This document shows positions 1-8,771 of a stretch of DNA of 64,000 bases, in pieces (the first letter of the stretch is position 1; each line of letters starts with the position of its first letter). Position numbers and translations under genes: made by a program. The notes beneath the pieces are model-generated. The model had not been told where the DNA came from. It saw nothing but the letters and a program-made list of their open reading frames with translations, and did no database searches. Origin of the DNA: Algorimicrobium sediminis (lineage in GTDB: Bacteria > Bacteroidota > Bacteroidia > Flavobacteriales > Flavobacteriaceae); the NCBI RefSeq assembly GCF_042684585.1, contig NZ_JBHULS010000004.1:1-64000 (forward strand), read 5' to 3'.

Positions 1-43
1 GCGCCGATGGTACTGCATCTCGTGGGAGAGTAGGTCGCCGCCT
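1..43 (+). rRNA. rrf: 5S ribosomal RNA, 3' end only
   Basis: The window opens inside a 5S rRNA gene. The last about 42 bases match the usual flavobacterial 5S 3' end, including GTGGGAGAGTAGGTCGCCGCC-like helix sequence and a T-run straight after. The 5' part and the rest of the rRNA operon lie off the left edge. The same first 16 bases recur in the orphan copy near 10.55 kb. Confidence 0.9.
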
Positions 44-48
44 TTTTT

Positions 49-86
49 AAAATCCCGATTCAAATTACGAATCGGGATTTTTTTTT
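49..86 (+). terminator. Rho-independent terminator of the rRNA operon
   Basis: AAAATCCCGATTC and GAATCGGGATTTT form a perfect 13-bp stem with a 7-base loop, followed by a long T-run. It directly follows the 5S 3' end, so it ends the rRNA operon. It could also act leftward for the two-component operon that converges on it. Confidence 0.9.
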
Positions 87-262
87 GTTTATAATTCTTT
101 GGTTGTATATTGGGCTAAAGTGTGGTATTTCCCAAGATGCTTACTGTTCCTGGGACTTCTTGGTTTAAGGATTCCTCCATTATATGAGCATAAACCTTTT
201 CTTTTTTTATTCCTTTTCATGTTAATCATTATTGCCCATTCGCAAACGATAGTAATACTCTT

Positions 263-1024
263 TTAATACTTAAAGCGTAACATGGACTCTAAAATACCAG
301 TTATTTCACTGCGTTTTGCCCTTGAAACGGGAATTTCCTTGCCATCGCTCATAAGTACCGTTCCTCCGTCCTGTTTTAGAATGGCCTTTACGAACTGTGG
401 ATTGATTAAATGAGACTGGTGTACTCGTAAAAAGCCATAATTGCGAAGCAGTTCTTCTATTTCCTTAAGAGTTTTACAAATGAGTAGTTTTTGTTCGTTC
501 TTAAGAAAGAAGTAGGTATAGTTATTGTCCGATTCACAGCGTGAAATATTTTTAATCTCCACAATGTGGTAGCCCACTCCTGTAGGTAGTGCTATTTTAG
601 AAGTACTATTCGCGGAATTGTTTATATTTTTTTGCAACAATTGCCACTGTTCCATAGTGATTTTTTTGCGCCTTTTTTCCCAGTATGACAGGGCTTGAAC
701 AATACTTTTTTCTGTTATGGGCTTTAATAGGTAATTAATGGCACTATATTCAAAGGCGCGAATGGCATACTTGTCATAAGCCGTTGTAAAAATAATGTCG
801 AAATCTATGGGTAGCATTCTATCTAACAAAGCAAATCCATTAAGATTGGGCATTTCAATGTCCAGAAATAAAAGGTCTGGGGGATTAGCTTTAATAAATT
901 CTAAACCCTTCAAAGGATTATAAAAGGCGCCTAAAATGTCATAATCTGGATGCGCTTTTTTAATAAGATTTAGCAACACATCTACACAGTGTACTTCATC
1001 ATCGATAATAATAATTTTTACCAT
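263..1024 (-). CDS. LytTR-family response regulator
   Basis: The 253-residue protein has a CheY-like receiver (about residues 1-120) with acidic residues D8 and D9, phospho-acceptor D55 in LFLDIEMPN, and conserved Lys 101 in LLKPIT. A C-terminal LytTR DNA-binding domain (about 145-250) follows, recognisable by CESDNNYTYF and RVHQSHLINP. LytTR regulators bind pairs of short direct repeats about two helical turns apart. It starts 3 bases after the stop of the upstream histidine kinase, so the two are cotranscribed. Its likely targets are the 21-bp-spaced repeats at 3232-3320. Family and pairing are secure; the regulated genes are inferred. Confidence 0.95.
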   Translation of the reverse strand: MVKIIIIDDEVHCVDVLLNLIKKAHPDYDILGAFYNPLKGLEFIKANPPDLLFLDIEMPNLNGFALLDRMLPIDFDIIFTTAYDKYAIRAFEYSAINYLLKPITEKSIVQALSYWEKRRKKITMEQWQLLQKNINNSANSTSKIALPTGVGYHIVEIKNISRCESDNNYTYFFLKNEQKLLICKTLKEIEELLRNYGFLRVHQSHLINPQFVKAILKQDGGTVLMSDGKEIPVSRAKRSEITGILESMLRFKY

Positions 1025-1027
1025 GGC

Positions 1028-3055
1028 CTAATCTATATATGTTATGGTTATACGTGTACCTGAAGGGACACCATTCTCTTCAAGGTCTAAAATATTCAGT
1101 TGCATTTGGGTATGACTTATATGGTTATACAAGGTTAATCGCTCTTTTGTGATATTGGTTCCTAGAGGTTGGTGCATTTTTTTTGCTTTTCCGCTTTCCA
1201 TTCGTCCAATACCATTGTCTTCAATGATAATTTTGAGCTGTTTGGAGGTGTCAAATATCACTGAAAGATTTTTTTGGGGTTTGTTGCTTGGGTGTAGGCC
1301 ATGCCATATAGCGTTCTCTACAAAAGGTTGCAGCAACAATGGCGGTATGGTATATTGGGATAGTGCTTCACGGGAATTACATTGGATGTGGTAAGAAAAA
1401 TTATTACCCAGCCTGCTTTTTTCTAATGAAAGATAGAGCACTAATATTTCCAGCTCTTCTTCCACGGTAATGATGTTTTTACTGCTGTTTTGCAAGATGG
1501 TTCGTAACAGTATTGAAAAATCATCCAAATAATTAATGGCAGCCTCATCTCGCGATTGCATTACCAAACTTTTAAGGGCATTAAGGCTGTTAAATATAAA
1601 ATGTGGATTCATTTGAGAGCGCAATGCCAGCATTTCCATATTCCGAAGCCGTTCGGTAAACGATTTCTTAAACTGTTCCTCTTTTTGCTTTTCTATTTCT
1701 GAATAGAGTTGTATCAGTTCTTCGGTTTTTTGGTTAATTTGTTTATCCAACTCCTTGCGCATATTGCTTTCCATAATCTGGTTTTGCTGTAATTGCTCAA
1801 TTAGTTTTTGGCTCGTCTTTTCTTTTTCTTTTTGAACAAGAAACATGCTTTCGCCCAAAGCTATTGAAAAACAAAGCACTTCGCCCAATAACCCAGCCAT
1901 AAAGATGATGTTTTGGGAATGCCAAAAATTAAAAATACCATTTGGCACTAGGTGTAAGCCGTTGTAGTAAACAATGGATGAAAGAACGGAACCTACAAAA
2001 AAGAGACTCTGTCCGACAACAAAATATTTTAACAATGGATGTTTTACTTTGTAAATTATCCAACCAAACAAGAACAGATTAAATGGTAAAACAACAATAC
2101 GAATAATGATGGATGCCATCCTTCTGACGTCCGAGTTGAAGTGAAAAACATTAAATCCAAACCACAATAGGGCATATCCAAAGCATACAATAGCCAGTAT
2201 TTTTAAAGCTTTGGCAAGTTTAAGGCTAAAGGTTTTTAAAGAAAGCAAATACAGTATAAAGTATATATAAAAACCAATGAAGATAAATTGCACTGATTCT
2301 GCAATCAGGTATGAAAAATGGGGAAAATGTTGAGCCAGGTTTACTATAGTTGCAGGTGTGCTCTGTAAAACCAGAAATGCATAAACAATTTGAAAAAACA
2401 GATACATAAAGTAATAGTAATAGACTTGTTTTTTTAAACGAAAGCAAAACACTAATGTAAATAGGGCAATACAGCAAAGCGAAACCAAATAGACATAGAT
2501 AAAGGCTACAGGCGGCGAATGTGCTCGTTTAACAGTGTCCATAAACTCCAAATACCCAAGTTTTGAAAACAAAATGGGCGCAGTATAATTTTTTTTATCG
2601 CTATGAGAACTCAATTTTATATAACATTGCGCTTGTTGAAATGCTGCAAGTGTGAGTTCTGTAAAATAATACGATTTCGGTTCAGATCGTTGGTTTACTG
2701 GTCTGAAGTACCCATTTTTGTAATGTTCGTAACCATTTTCTTGTTCCAAATAAATGTCCACGTAATAACCACCGTAAAAAAGATAAGTTGTGAGACTATC
2801 TTGAGAGGTGTTTTTTATTTCGAAATTAATCCATACTGCCGTTTCGCTATTTACAGCGAAAGTAGAATCGTAAGCCTTCCAGTTATTGGAGCCTAAAATA
2901 GTTTTGAAAGCAACATTACTATTGGTTTTAAGCGCTTTTACTTCTGGATGGTTTATGAGATCTAATTTTATAGCAACAGTATCAGCATTTATCTGCCCAG
3001 ATATAGCAAGACAGTTGAAAATGAAAAAAATACCAATGATTACCGCTTTTTTCAT
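1028..3055 (-). CDS. 7TMR-DISM sensor histidine kinase, LytS/YehU-like
   Basis: The 675-residue membrane kinase starts with a signal peptide. It then has an extracytoplasmic 7TMR-DISM-type beta domain (about residues 30-180), about seven membrane segments (about 185-405), and a Lys/Glu/Gln-rich coiled coil (about 410-470). The kinase is of the His_kinase type: the phospho-accepting His is in SQMNPHFIFNSLNAL, and the ATPase domain has the N-box FVENAIWHGL and the G-box DNGIGR. It would sense an external signal, perhaps a glycan or other small ligand, and phosphorylate the LytTR regulator encoded 3 bases downstream. Its upstream region holds the repeat operator, suggesting autoregulation. Confidence 0.93.
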   Translation of the reverse strand: MKKAVIIGIFFIFNCLAISGQINADTVAIKLDLINHPEVKALKTNSNVAFKTILGSNNWKAYDSTFAVNSETAVWINFEIKNTSQDSLTTYLFYGGYYVDIYLEQENGYEHYKNGYFRPVNQRSEPKSYYFTELTLAAFQQAQCYIKLSSHSDKKNYTAPILFSKLGYLEFMDTVKRAHSPPVAFIYVYLVSLCCIALFTLVFCFRLKKQVYYYYFMYLFFQIVYAFLVLQSTPATIVNLAQHFPHFSYLIAESVQFIFIGFYIYFILYLLSLKTFSLKLAKALKILAIVCFGYALLWFGFNVFHFNSDVRRMASIIIRIVVLPFNLFLFGWIIYKVKHPLLKYFVVGQSLFFVGSVLSSIVYYNGLHLVPNGIFNFWHSQNIIFMAGLLGEVLCFSIALGESMFLVQKEKEKTSQKLIEQLQQNQIMESNMRKELDKQINQKTEELIQLYSEIEKQKEEQFKKSFTERLRNMEMLALRSQMNPHFIFNSLNALKSLVMQSRDEAAINYLDDFSILLRTILQNSSKNIITVEEELEILVLYLSLEKSRLGNNFSYHIQCNSREALSQYTIPPLLLQPFVENAIWHGLHPSNKPQKNLSVIFDTSKQLKIIIEDNGIGRMESGKAKKMHQPLGTNITKERLTLYNHISHTQMQLNILDLEENGVPSGTRITITYID

Positions 3056-3231
3056 GTATTAGTAATTATTCTTTCCTGGGATGTTTGTAACACCCAAATT
3101 AACATTTTGCTTAACACTTAAAACGCAATGAAGGGTCATTTTCATTTTTTCGTATTCTAAATCTAAAACCAATATTATCTTAACCTTCAATACCTTACAA
3201 TATAAAAAATGATTTCTACTCCTTTATACAA

Positions 3232-3320
3232 AATTTAGAATTTGGTTGCCTGAATTTAGAATTTGGTTAACTAAAGCTTCTTTTTCCAAATTCTAAATGG
3301 AATCTGCCAAATTCTAAATA
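3232..3320. promoter_or_regulatory. Candidate LytTR operator: two pairs of 21-bp-spaced repeats
   Basis: AATTTAGAATTTGGTT occurs at 3232-3247 and again at 3253-3268, exactly 21 bp apart. The reverse complement core CCAAATTCTAAAT occurs at 3286-3298 and 3307-3319, again 21 bp apart. Each pair faces the gene on its own side. LytTR regulators are known to bind direct repeats with about this period. The right-hand pair ends 28 bp before the -7 box at 3348, a position suited to activation. The motif is not a strict match to the published LytTR consensus. Confidence 0.6.
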
Positions 3321-3347
3321 CGTGTTTTTAAAACAACTGTTGCTAGT

Positions 3348-3355
3348 TAGATTTG
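3348..3355 (+). promoter_or_regulatory. -7 promoter element TAGATTTG
   Basis: It matches the Bacteroidota -7 consensus TAnnTTTG and lies 26 bp before the ATG at 3382. No TTG -33 element sits at the usual distance, which fits an activator-dependent promoter helped by the repeats just upstream. An in-frame codon at 3322 would start upstream of this promoter, so the later ATG is preferred. Confidence 0.55.
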
Positions 3356-3381
3356 GCATATACCATAAAATCCTAGCCATT

Positions 3382-4419
3382 ATGAAAACAAAAGCTCTAT
3401 TTCTTATCCCAATCGCTACCTTATTGTTATTAGTTACAGGATGCGATGCAGATAACAACGATGTAATACCCAATCCAGTTTATGACGTGTATGCAGTTGG
3501 TGCAGAAGTGATTAATGGTGTTAATGTTGCTAAACTTTGGAAAAATGGAGTGTCTCAAGACCTAACTGATGGAACAAACAAGGCAATAGGCTATTCCGTA
3601 TTTGTTTCCGGAAATGATGTGTATGTTGCAGGTGCTGAAGACAATGGTTCAATCTGGGTTGCCAAACTCTGGAAAAACGGTATAGCTCAAGACCTATCCG
3701 ATGGAACCAGGAATGCCACAGCGCGTTCTGTCTATGTTTCTGGTAATGATGTTTATGTTGCTGGTCGGGAACGCAGTGCTTCTACCTCTCAATGGGTTGC
3801 CAAACTATGGAAAAACGGCATGCCCCAAGATTTAACTGATGGGTCCAATCAAGCTGAATCCCATTCAGTTTTCGTTTCTGGCAATGATGTTTATGTAGTT
3901 GGACAGGAGCGAATTAATTCTACAGATGTTGCCAAACTCTGGAAAAACGGTGTGGCTCAAAACTTAACCGACGGGATAAACCATGCCAAAGCCCAGTCTG
4001 TTTATGTTTCCGGAAACGATGTGTATGTAGTTGGACGTGAATATAATGGTTCTGTTCATGTGGCCAAACTTTGGCGAAACGGAATATCTCAAGACCTAAC
4101 CGATGGCGCAAACAATGCTGAAGCGCTTTCTGTGTTTGTTTCTGGTGACGATGAGTATGTGGTTGTGAACGAATATATCAATAATCATCACAGGGCAAGA
4201 CTATGGAAAAACGGAGAAATAGTTCAAAACTTATCGGGCTTTCCATCTAGAGCCATGTCGGTTTATGTGTCAGAAAACGACGTGTATGTAGTCGGGGAAG
4301 AATCTGATGGTTTTTCCACTTTTAAGGCTATGCTCTGGAAAAATGGCGTACCAGAAATACTTTCTTCTTCCTCAATATCAGCCAGCTGTCAGGCAGTATT
4401 TGTAGTACAATCGAATTGA
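3382..4419 (+). CDS. Seven-repeat lipoprotein, probable beta-propeller
   Basis: The 345-residue protein has a lipoprotein signal with lipobox Cys at residue 21 (LLVTGC). It is then built of seven tandem units of about 45 residues, each with LWKNG-x-x-Q-x-L-(T/S)-DG, then SV-x-VSGNDVYV-x-G. Seven such four-strand units would close a seven-bladed propeller. This is an inference from repeat number and the alternating hydrophobic pattern. The function is unknown; a binding or scaffolding role at the cell surface is likely. The start at 3382 is chosen because it yields the signal peptide and follows the -7 box. It is the first gene behind the LytTR-type operator. Confidence 0.8.
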   Translation: MKTKALFLIPIATLLLLVTGCDADNNDVIPNPVYDVYAVGAEVINGVNVAKLWKNGVSQDLTDGTNKAIGYSVFVSGNDVYVAGAEDNGSIWVAKLWKNGIAQDLSDGTRNATARSVYVSGNDVYVAGRERSASTSQWVAKLWKNGMPQDLTDGSNQAESHSVFVSGNDVYVVGQERINSTDVAKLWKNGVAQNLTDGINHAKAQSVYVSGNDVYVVGREYNGSVHVAKLWRNGISQDLTDGANNAEALSVFVSGDDEYVVVNEYINNHHRARLWKNGEIVQNLSGFPSRAMSVYVSENDVYVVGEESDGFSTFKAMLWKNGVPEILSSSSISASCQAVFVVQSN

Positions 4420-4489
4420 TAGCGTTTTAAGTATAAAAAGTGAATAGCGAAAACGAGAATTTTAAATTTAAAAATCTAAAAAGATGGTC

Positions 4490-5326
4490 ATGGAAAAAAT
4501 AAAACACATCATACTCTTGCTTTTGGCAGTTTTCGCCTTTGTGCCAACCGCCGAAGCTCAATTTTTAAAGAAACTCAAGAAAAGGGTTGAAGAGAAGGTA
4601 GAACAGACGGTTGTTGAGAAAACTGCCAAAAAAGCCTCCGATAATGCGTCCAATTCTTTAGACAAAATTTTTGATGTCAATCTTAATAGTTCGCCATCAA
4701 AGGGTAAAAAGGTAGATGCCAAAAATGTTCCCGATTCTTATCAATTTTCATATAGGTACCAATTAAAAATGACCACCTCTAGCGGCGATATGGACATCGA
4801 TTATTTTCTCCAGCCAGAAGCCACATATATGGGTATGAAAATGAATGCAGGTGTCCCTTTTTTTATGGTTATAGATGATGATCTAAATACCACCTATATG
4901 TTCATGGAAAGCGGCGGCAACAAAGTGGTAACGGCAACCTCTTTAGATATGAACGAAGACCTAGAGGATATTGACGACATAAAAGCGCCATCGTTAGAGA
5001 ATTTAACCATAACAGACCTTCCCAATAAAACAATTTTAGGTTACGATTGTATAGGTAAAAAGTTTGAAAATGATGCCTATACATTTGTATCCTATTTTAC
5101 GGTAAATGCTCCTGTAAGTTTAGATCACCTATTCAAATCTGAAATGGACCGGTATCCCGACCCCATTAAAAACCAGTTTAAAGAGTACGAGGGTGCACTG
5201 TTAATGTACATGGAAATGATTGATAAAACGAACAAGGGCAAGAAAAATACGTCTGGAACTATGACGTGTGTGGCCATTGAAGCTGTAGACTATAAGTTTA
5301 GCACCAAAGATTATTTAAAACTATAA
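4490..5326 (+). CDS. Exported DUF4412-like protein
   Basis: The 278-residue protein begins with a signal peptide (HIILLLLAVFAFVPTAEAQ), then a very basic/acidic helical stretch rich in Lys and Glu (about residues 25-55), then a beta-rich domain. The layout and the ending (methionine-rich middle, TMTCVAIE near the C terminus) resemble flavobacterial proteins carrying DUF4412. The assignment is from memory and moderately sure. Function is unknown. An alternative ATG lies 6 bases upstream (4484). It follows the propeller lipoprotein by 70 bp and precedes the next exported gene by 15 bp, so it is probably cotranscribed. Confidence 0.7.
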   Translation: MEKIKHIILLLLAVFAFVPTAEAQFLKKLKKRVEEKVEQTVVEKTAKKASDNASNSLDKIFDVNLNSSPSKGKKVDAKNVPDSYQFSYRYQLKMTTSSGDMDIDYFLQPEATYMGMKMNAGVPFFMVIDDDLNTTYMFMESGGNKVVTATSLDMNEDLEDIDDIKAPSLENLTITDLPNKTILGYDCIGKKFENDAYTFVSYFTVNAPVSLDHLFKSEMDRYPDPIKNQFKEYEGALLMYMEMIDKTNKGKKNTSGTMTCVAIEAVDYKFSTKDYLKL

Positions 5327-5341
5327 AATACAATTTACTGT

Positions 5342-5812
5342 ATGAAATCTTTTATCTATCCCATTGTTTTTATGCTCAGTATGTTTGGTTCTACCACTTT
5401 GGGGCAATCACTTTCGGGCAATCTTATTGTGGAAGGTTGGGGTAAAACCACCACATTAAAATTACAGGAACCAGTAGCTCTGTTCAAAAACTTTAGGGAT
5501 GGCAAGCACAAAATCCTGTTCCGATTTAAGAATAATTCGGGAAACGAGGATTTAGTGCTCTTTCAAATGAAAACTACCATTACTTATAATGGAAAAGTTG
5601 TAGGGAGTAGCAGCCGTAACGATTGGCCATGGTTACCGGGTGATATGTATGTTCCCGTGGAAGCTTTCGATTTTATTCCGTTGCTTCAAAAAACAACCAT
5701 TAAAAACAAAGGCAAACTCGCTCCAGGAAATTATGAAATACAACTGGAAATGAAACCAGTAAAGATAAATTCAGAATCCATAAATACCACGCTTTCGTTT
5801 AAGGTTGATTGA
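5342..5812 (+). CDS. Small exported protein of unknown function
   Basis: The 156-residue protein has an N-terminal signal peptide (about residues 1-21, ending TTLGQ). The remaining about 135 residues are predicted beta-rich, with no motif I recognise and no lipobox or T9SS C-terminal domain. It would be released into the periplasm. It starts 15 bp after the DUF4412-like gene and ends 20 bp before the next T9SS gene, so it probably belongs to the same transcript. The closeness to the DUF4412-like gene suggests the two act together. Confidence 0.75.
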   Translation: MKSFIYPIVFMLSMFGSTTLGQSLSGNLIVEGWGKTTTLKLQEPVALFKNFRDGKHKILFRFKNNSGNEDLVLFQMKTTITYNGKVVGSSSRNDWPWLPGDMYVPVEAFDFIPLLQKTTIKNKGKLAPGNYEIQLEMKPVKINSESINTTLSFKVD

Positions 5813-5841
5813 TTTCTAGAATAAATTAAAACATGACAAAT

Positions 5842-7200
5842 ATGAAAACAACACTACACAATTTTACATTTTTTATAGTTTTAACACTATGCACTATACC
5901 ATTGTCCATTGCACAAAGTTGGGAATATGTGGGTACGCCAGGGTTTTCAACTGGAGTTTCGACTTATTCTTCGATGGCTCTTAATAGTGCCGACGAGCCT
6001 TATGTCGCTTTTCGTGGTGGAAGTGGTAATTTTGCACATATTGAAGTCATGAAGTTCGATGGAACCGATTGGATAGGTGTTGGGCAACCAGATTTCTCGG
6101 CACAAATGGTTTCGGATATCTCTTTGGTATTCAGTAATACGGATGAGCCTTATGTGAGCTATACAGACCATGGGAATGATTTCAAGGCTACCGTTATGAA
6201 ATTTGACGGAACCAATTGGGTTAATGTTGGTATTCCCGGTTTTTCAACAAGTGGTACACAATTTACCTCATTGGCGTTTAGCAATAGTGGTGAACCATAT
6301 ATAGCTTTTGCCGATGCCTCATTTTCACAAAAAGCAACCGTAATGAAATTTAATGGCACTGATTGGGTATATGTTGGATCACCAGGTTTCTCTGCTGGTA
6401 AGGCCGACTTTATTTCATTTAAGTTTAGCAGCAATGATGTACCACACATTTCTTATAAAGATTTTGGCAATTCAGAAAAGGCAACAGTGATGAAGTTTGA
6501 TGGTACCAATTGGGTAGATGTGGGAACACCAGGCTTTTCAACAGGAAAAGCGTGGAACACTTCTCTAGCATTTAGTAGTAATAACGAGCCGTATGTGGCT
6601 TTTTATGATTTTATTGAAGATAGCTCCGTTATGAAGTTTGATGGCACCAATTGGGTAAACGTGGGATTATCAGGTTATTCGGGTGGTGGTCAAGATTATA
6701 TTTCCATGGCACTAAACTCTAACGACGAACCTTATGTAGCCTATTCGGATGGTAGTTATCTTTATTGGGGATCCGTTAAAAAATTTAACGGCAGTAGCTG
6801 GGAAACAGTCGGAAACCAAGGTTTTTCCAATGAACAAATATACTACACTTCTTTGGTATTTAACAGTAATAATGAACCAATTGTAGCATTTACTGATACT
6901 GGCTACGGTTTCGAATTGTCCGTTATGAAATTTACAAACACTTTGAGTGTTCAAGACAACGAAGTTTTAAGGGTTTCTTTATATCCCAACCCAGCCAACG
7001 ATTTGGTAACCTTATCAAATTTACCAAATGGCGAAACGGACATAAAAGTTTTTGACATTACGGGAAAAGAAGTGTTTTCAACAAACACCAAAAAAGACAT
7101 AGAAACCATTAACACAACCAATTTTACCAACGGCATCTACATGGTACGCATTGCCCACAAGGATAAAATAACCTATAAAAAATTGGTTGTCAGTAATTAA
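5842..7200 (+). CDS. T9SS-secreted seven-repeat protein, probable beta-propeller
   Basis: The protein has about 452 residues: a signal peptide (ending LSIAQ), seven tandem units of about 48 residues, and a T9SS type A C-terminal domain beginning at LYPNPANDLV and ending KKLVVSN. Each repeat carries W-x-x-VG-x-PGFS near its start, then an EPYVAF core and VMKFDGTNW. As in the lipoprotein at 3382, seven units suggest a closed seven-bladed propeller, though the repeat sequence is different. The ATG at 5842 is favoured over 5833 because it gives the cleaner signal peptide. It would be displayed on, or released from, the outer membrane. Ligand unknown. Confidence 0.85.
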   Translation: MKTTLHNFTFFIVLTLCTIPLSIAQSWEYVGTPGFSTGVSTYSSMALNSADEPYVAFRGGSGNFAHIEVMKFDGTDWIGVGQPDFSAQMVSDISLVFSNTDEPYVSYTDHGNDFKATVMKFDGTNWVNVGIPGFSTSGTQFTSLAFSNSGEPYIAFADASFSQKATVMKFNGTDWVYVGSPGFSAGKADFISFKFSSNDVPHISYKDFGNSEKATVMKFDGTNWVDVGTPGFSTGKAWNTSLAFSSNNEPYVAFYDFIEDSSVMKFDGTNWVNVGLSGYSGGGQDYISMALNSNDEPYVAYSDGSYLYWGSVKKFNGSSWETVGNQGFSNEQIYYTSLVFNSNNEPIVAFTDTGYGFELSVMKFTNTLSVQDNEVLRVSLYPNPANDLVTLSNLPNGETDIKVFDITGKEVFSTNTKKDIETINTTNFTNGIYMVRIAHKDKITYKKLVVSN

Positions 7201-7339
7201 GTTTAAGGCCGTCATCCTTGGGTGTAAAACACGAACAACGAAGCACTTTTCACAAATGATAACCAACCATTGAAAATGTTTCGTTTTTGACTGCTTTTAG
7301 GTTTACAATAACAAGTCTACAAACATTAAAAAACATACA

Positions 7340-8038
7340 ATGAAACAGCAATTATTTACATTTCTTGGTCTACTTCTATGTATTTTAGGGCATACACAAA
7401 CCCATACTGGAAAGCTTGAAAACCCGTTAAAGAACATGCCCGAAATGGACATAGTACTTTGGCCTATGGGGATGGACAGCGCTGTAACCATTGGGAAATT
7501 AAGCGCCAATGGTACTTTGGAATTCAATTTTCCGGAAAAAGAAGCCTTTCAATCTGCCGATACGGAAAAACAAATGGTAGCGGACGCTTTTAAATACGCA
7601 CTCCGTTTTAATTGCATTGGGCAAGACGAACCCGAGTATCCAAAGGTTATGGCTACCAGTATAAGCCCCATTACACTGTGGCACAAAAACCGTTATGTAG
7701 GCGTATTGTTTCCAGTTACCGATGAGCGGTTGATGCATTGGATGGAAGACGAAGCCTACAACAATCCCGTTGAGGGCACATTTTACGAAATGGTTTACGT
7801 TGCTGAAGCCACCACACTTAAAACCGAATGTGCTACTATATTTCAGTTTTCAGAAGAGACGGTAAACGCCAGCTATCACTATCAATTGGAACTAAAAGCA
7901 GGATTGAATGTTATTGCCTATACCATTGAAGATATTCATAAAATGAATCCGAAAATTACCTCTAATAAACCTAGTAAGGTTGTAGTTAAAAATGTTCAAG
8001 CAGAGGACGGTATTAAATGGATTGCAAAATATTTCTAA
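7340..8038 (+). CDS. Exported protein of unknown function
   Basis: The 232-residue protein has a signal peptide (ending HTQTH, about residue 20). I do not recognise the family. It has two separated Cys residues and several Trp residues (LWPMG, LWHKN, MHWME), and no C-terminal sorting domain, so a periplasmic location is likely. It lies 139 bp after the T9SS repeat protein and 56 bp before a lipoprotein gene, all on the same strand. Confidence 0.7.
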   Translation: MKQQLFTFLGLLLCILGHTQTHTGKLENPLKNMPEMDIVLWPMGMDSAVTIGKLSANGTLEFNFPEKEAFQSADTEKQMVADAFKYALRFNCIGQDEPEYPKVMATSISPITLWHKNRYVGVLFPVTDERLMHWMEDEAYNNPVEGTFYEMVYVAEATTLKTECATIFQFSEETVNASYHYQLELKAGLNVIAYTIEDIHKMNPKITSNKPSKVVVKNVQAEDGIKWIAKYF

Positions 8039-8094
8039 ACAATAGGAAAAAAACAAAATGACTTGTATATGTTGAATTTTAAAACCAAAATCTT

Positions 8095-8685
8095 ATGAGA
8101 CCCATTTTTTTGATGCTGATTTTCATCTTGTTAGCAACGAGTTCATGCAAGCAATCTTCAAATAAGGAAAATAATGTATTTGAAGAAAAGATGGATGAAC
8201 TTGAAAATTCGACTAAAGTTGGTTCTTGGCAACAAAACTTGATAACAACAGAACCATTGCAAATAGACCAACTCAAGGCTAAACTGCCTAAACAATTGGC
8301 AGGTTTGCCTTTAAGAAGTTCAGATTCGCCAGCACCGCAAACCGTTGTAGGAACCTATAGTGTAAGTACAAACCCTAATCATGAAAGCGAAAATATAACA
8401 GTTCAAATTTTGGATGGTGCCGGAAATTATGGCTTTGGGCATGTCAATGCCGTCCACAAAATGATTTCCATGGAGGTAAACAACAAAGGGGATAATTATT
8501 GGGCAAAAACCCAAGACCATCAAGGTGTTAGGATGTTATTAAAAGAAGAGCGTGTTAAAGACATCCAATTTTCGGAGTTGCAATACATCAAACAAAACCG
8601 CTATCACATAGCCTTGACTGGTAGAAGACTTGACAGTAAAAAGCTGTTGCAGGCAAAAACCGATTTAGAAAAAATCAATTTTTAA
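8095..8685 (+). CDS. Small lipoprotein of unknown function
   Basis: The 196-residue protein starts with a lipoprotein signal; the lipobox is LATSSC with Cys 19. The mature part is hydrophilic, with a short acidic helix (NVFEEKMDELEN) followed by a mixed alpha/beta region. No family is recognised. It sits 56 bp after another exported protein and 86 bp before the DUF1566 protein in the same orientation. It is likely anchored in a membrane and part of the same surface programme as its neighbours. Confidence 0.72.
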   Translation: MRPIFLMLIFILLATSSCKQSSNKENNVFEEKMDELENSTKVGSWQQNLITTEPLQIDQLKAKLPKQLAGLPLRSSDSPAPQTVVGTYSVSTNPNHESENITVQILDGAGNYGFGHVNAVHKMISMEVNNKGDNYWAKTQDHQGVRMLLKEERVKDIQFSELQYIKQNRYHIALTGRRLDSKKLLQAKTDLEKINF

Positions 8686-8771
8686 TAGATTGATGCCTTA
8701 AAATGGGTTCGGTAATAAGAATGAACTGATTAGGACAATTATAAAAAACGAAATAACAAAAACAGATTCAC

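Larger units (their letters stand above)
3056..3381. promoter_or_regulatory. Divergent intergenic region with repeat operator
   Basis: This 326-bp gap separates the leftward two-component operon from the rightward exported-protein genes and contains no gene. Its centre (3232-3320) carries four copies of one motif, two on each strand. A -7-type box TAGATTTG lies at 3348-3355 for the rightward gene. A weak TATATTG-like box on the minus strand (3198-3204) could serve the leftward operon. Confidence 0.6.

Noticed and set aside
115..180. A 21-codon reading frame on the minus strand between the rRNA terminator and the LytTR gene
   Set aside because: No Shine-Dalgarno or promoter of its own, no recognisable product; it lies downstream of the LytTR gene and is probably 3' untranslated sequence.
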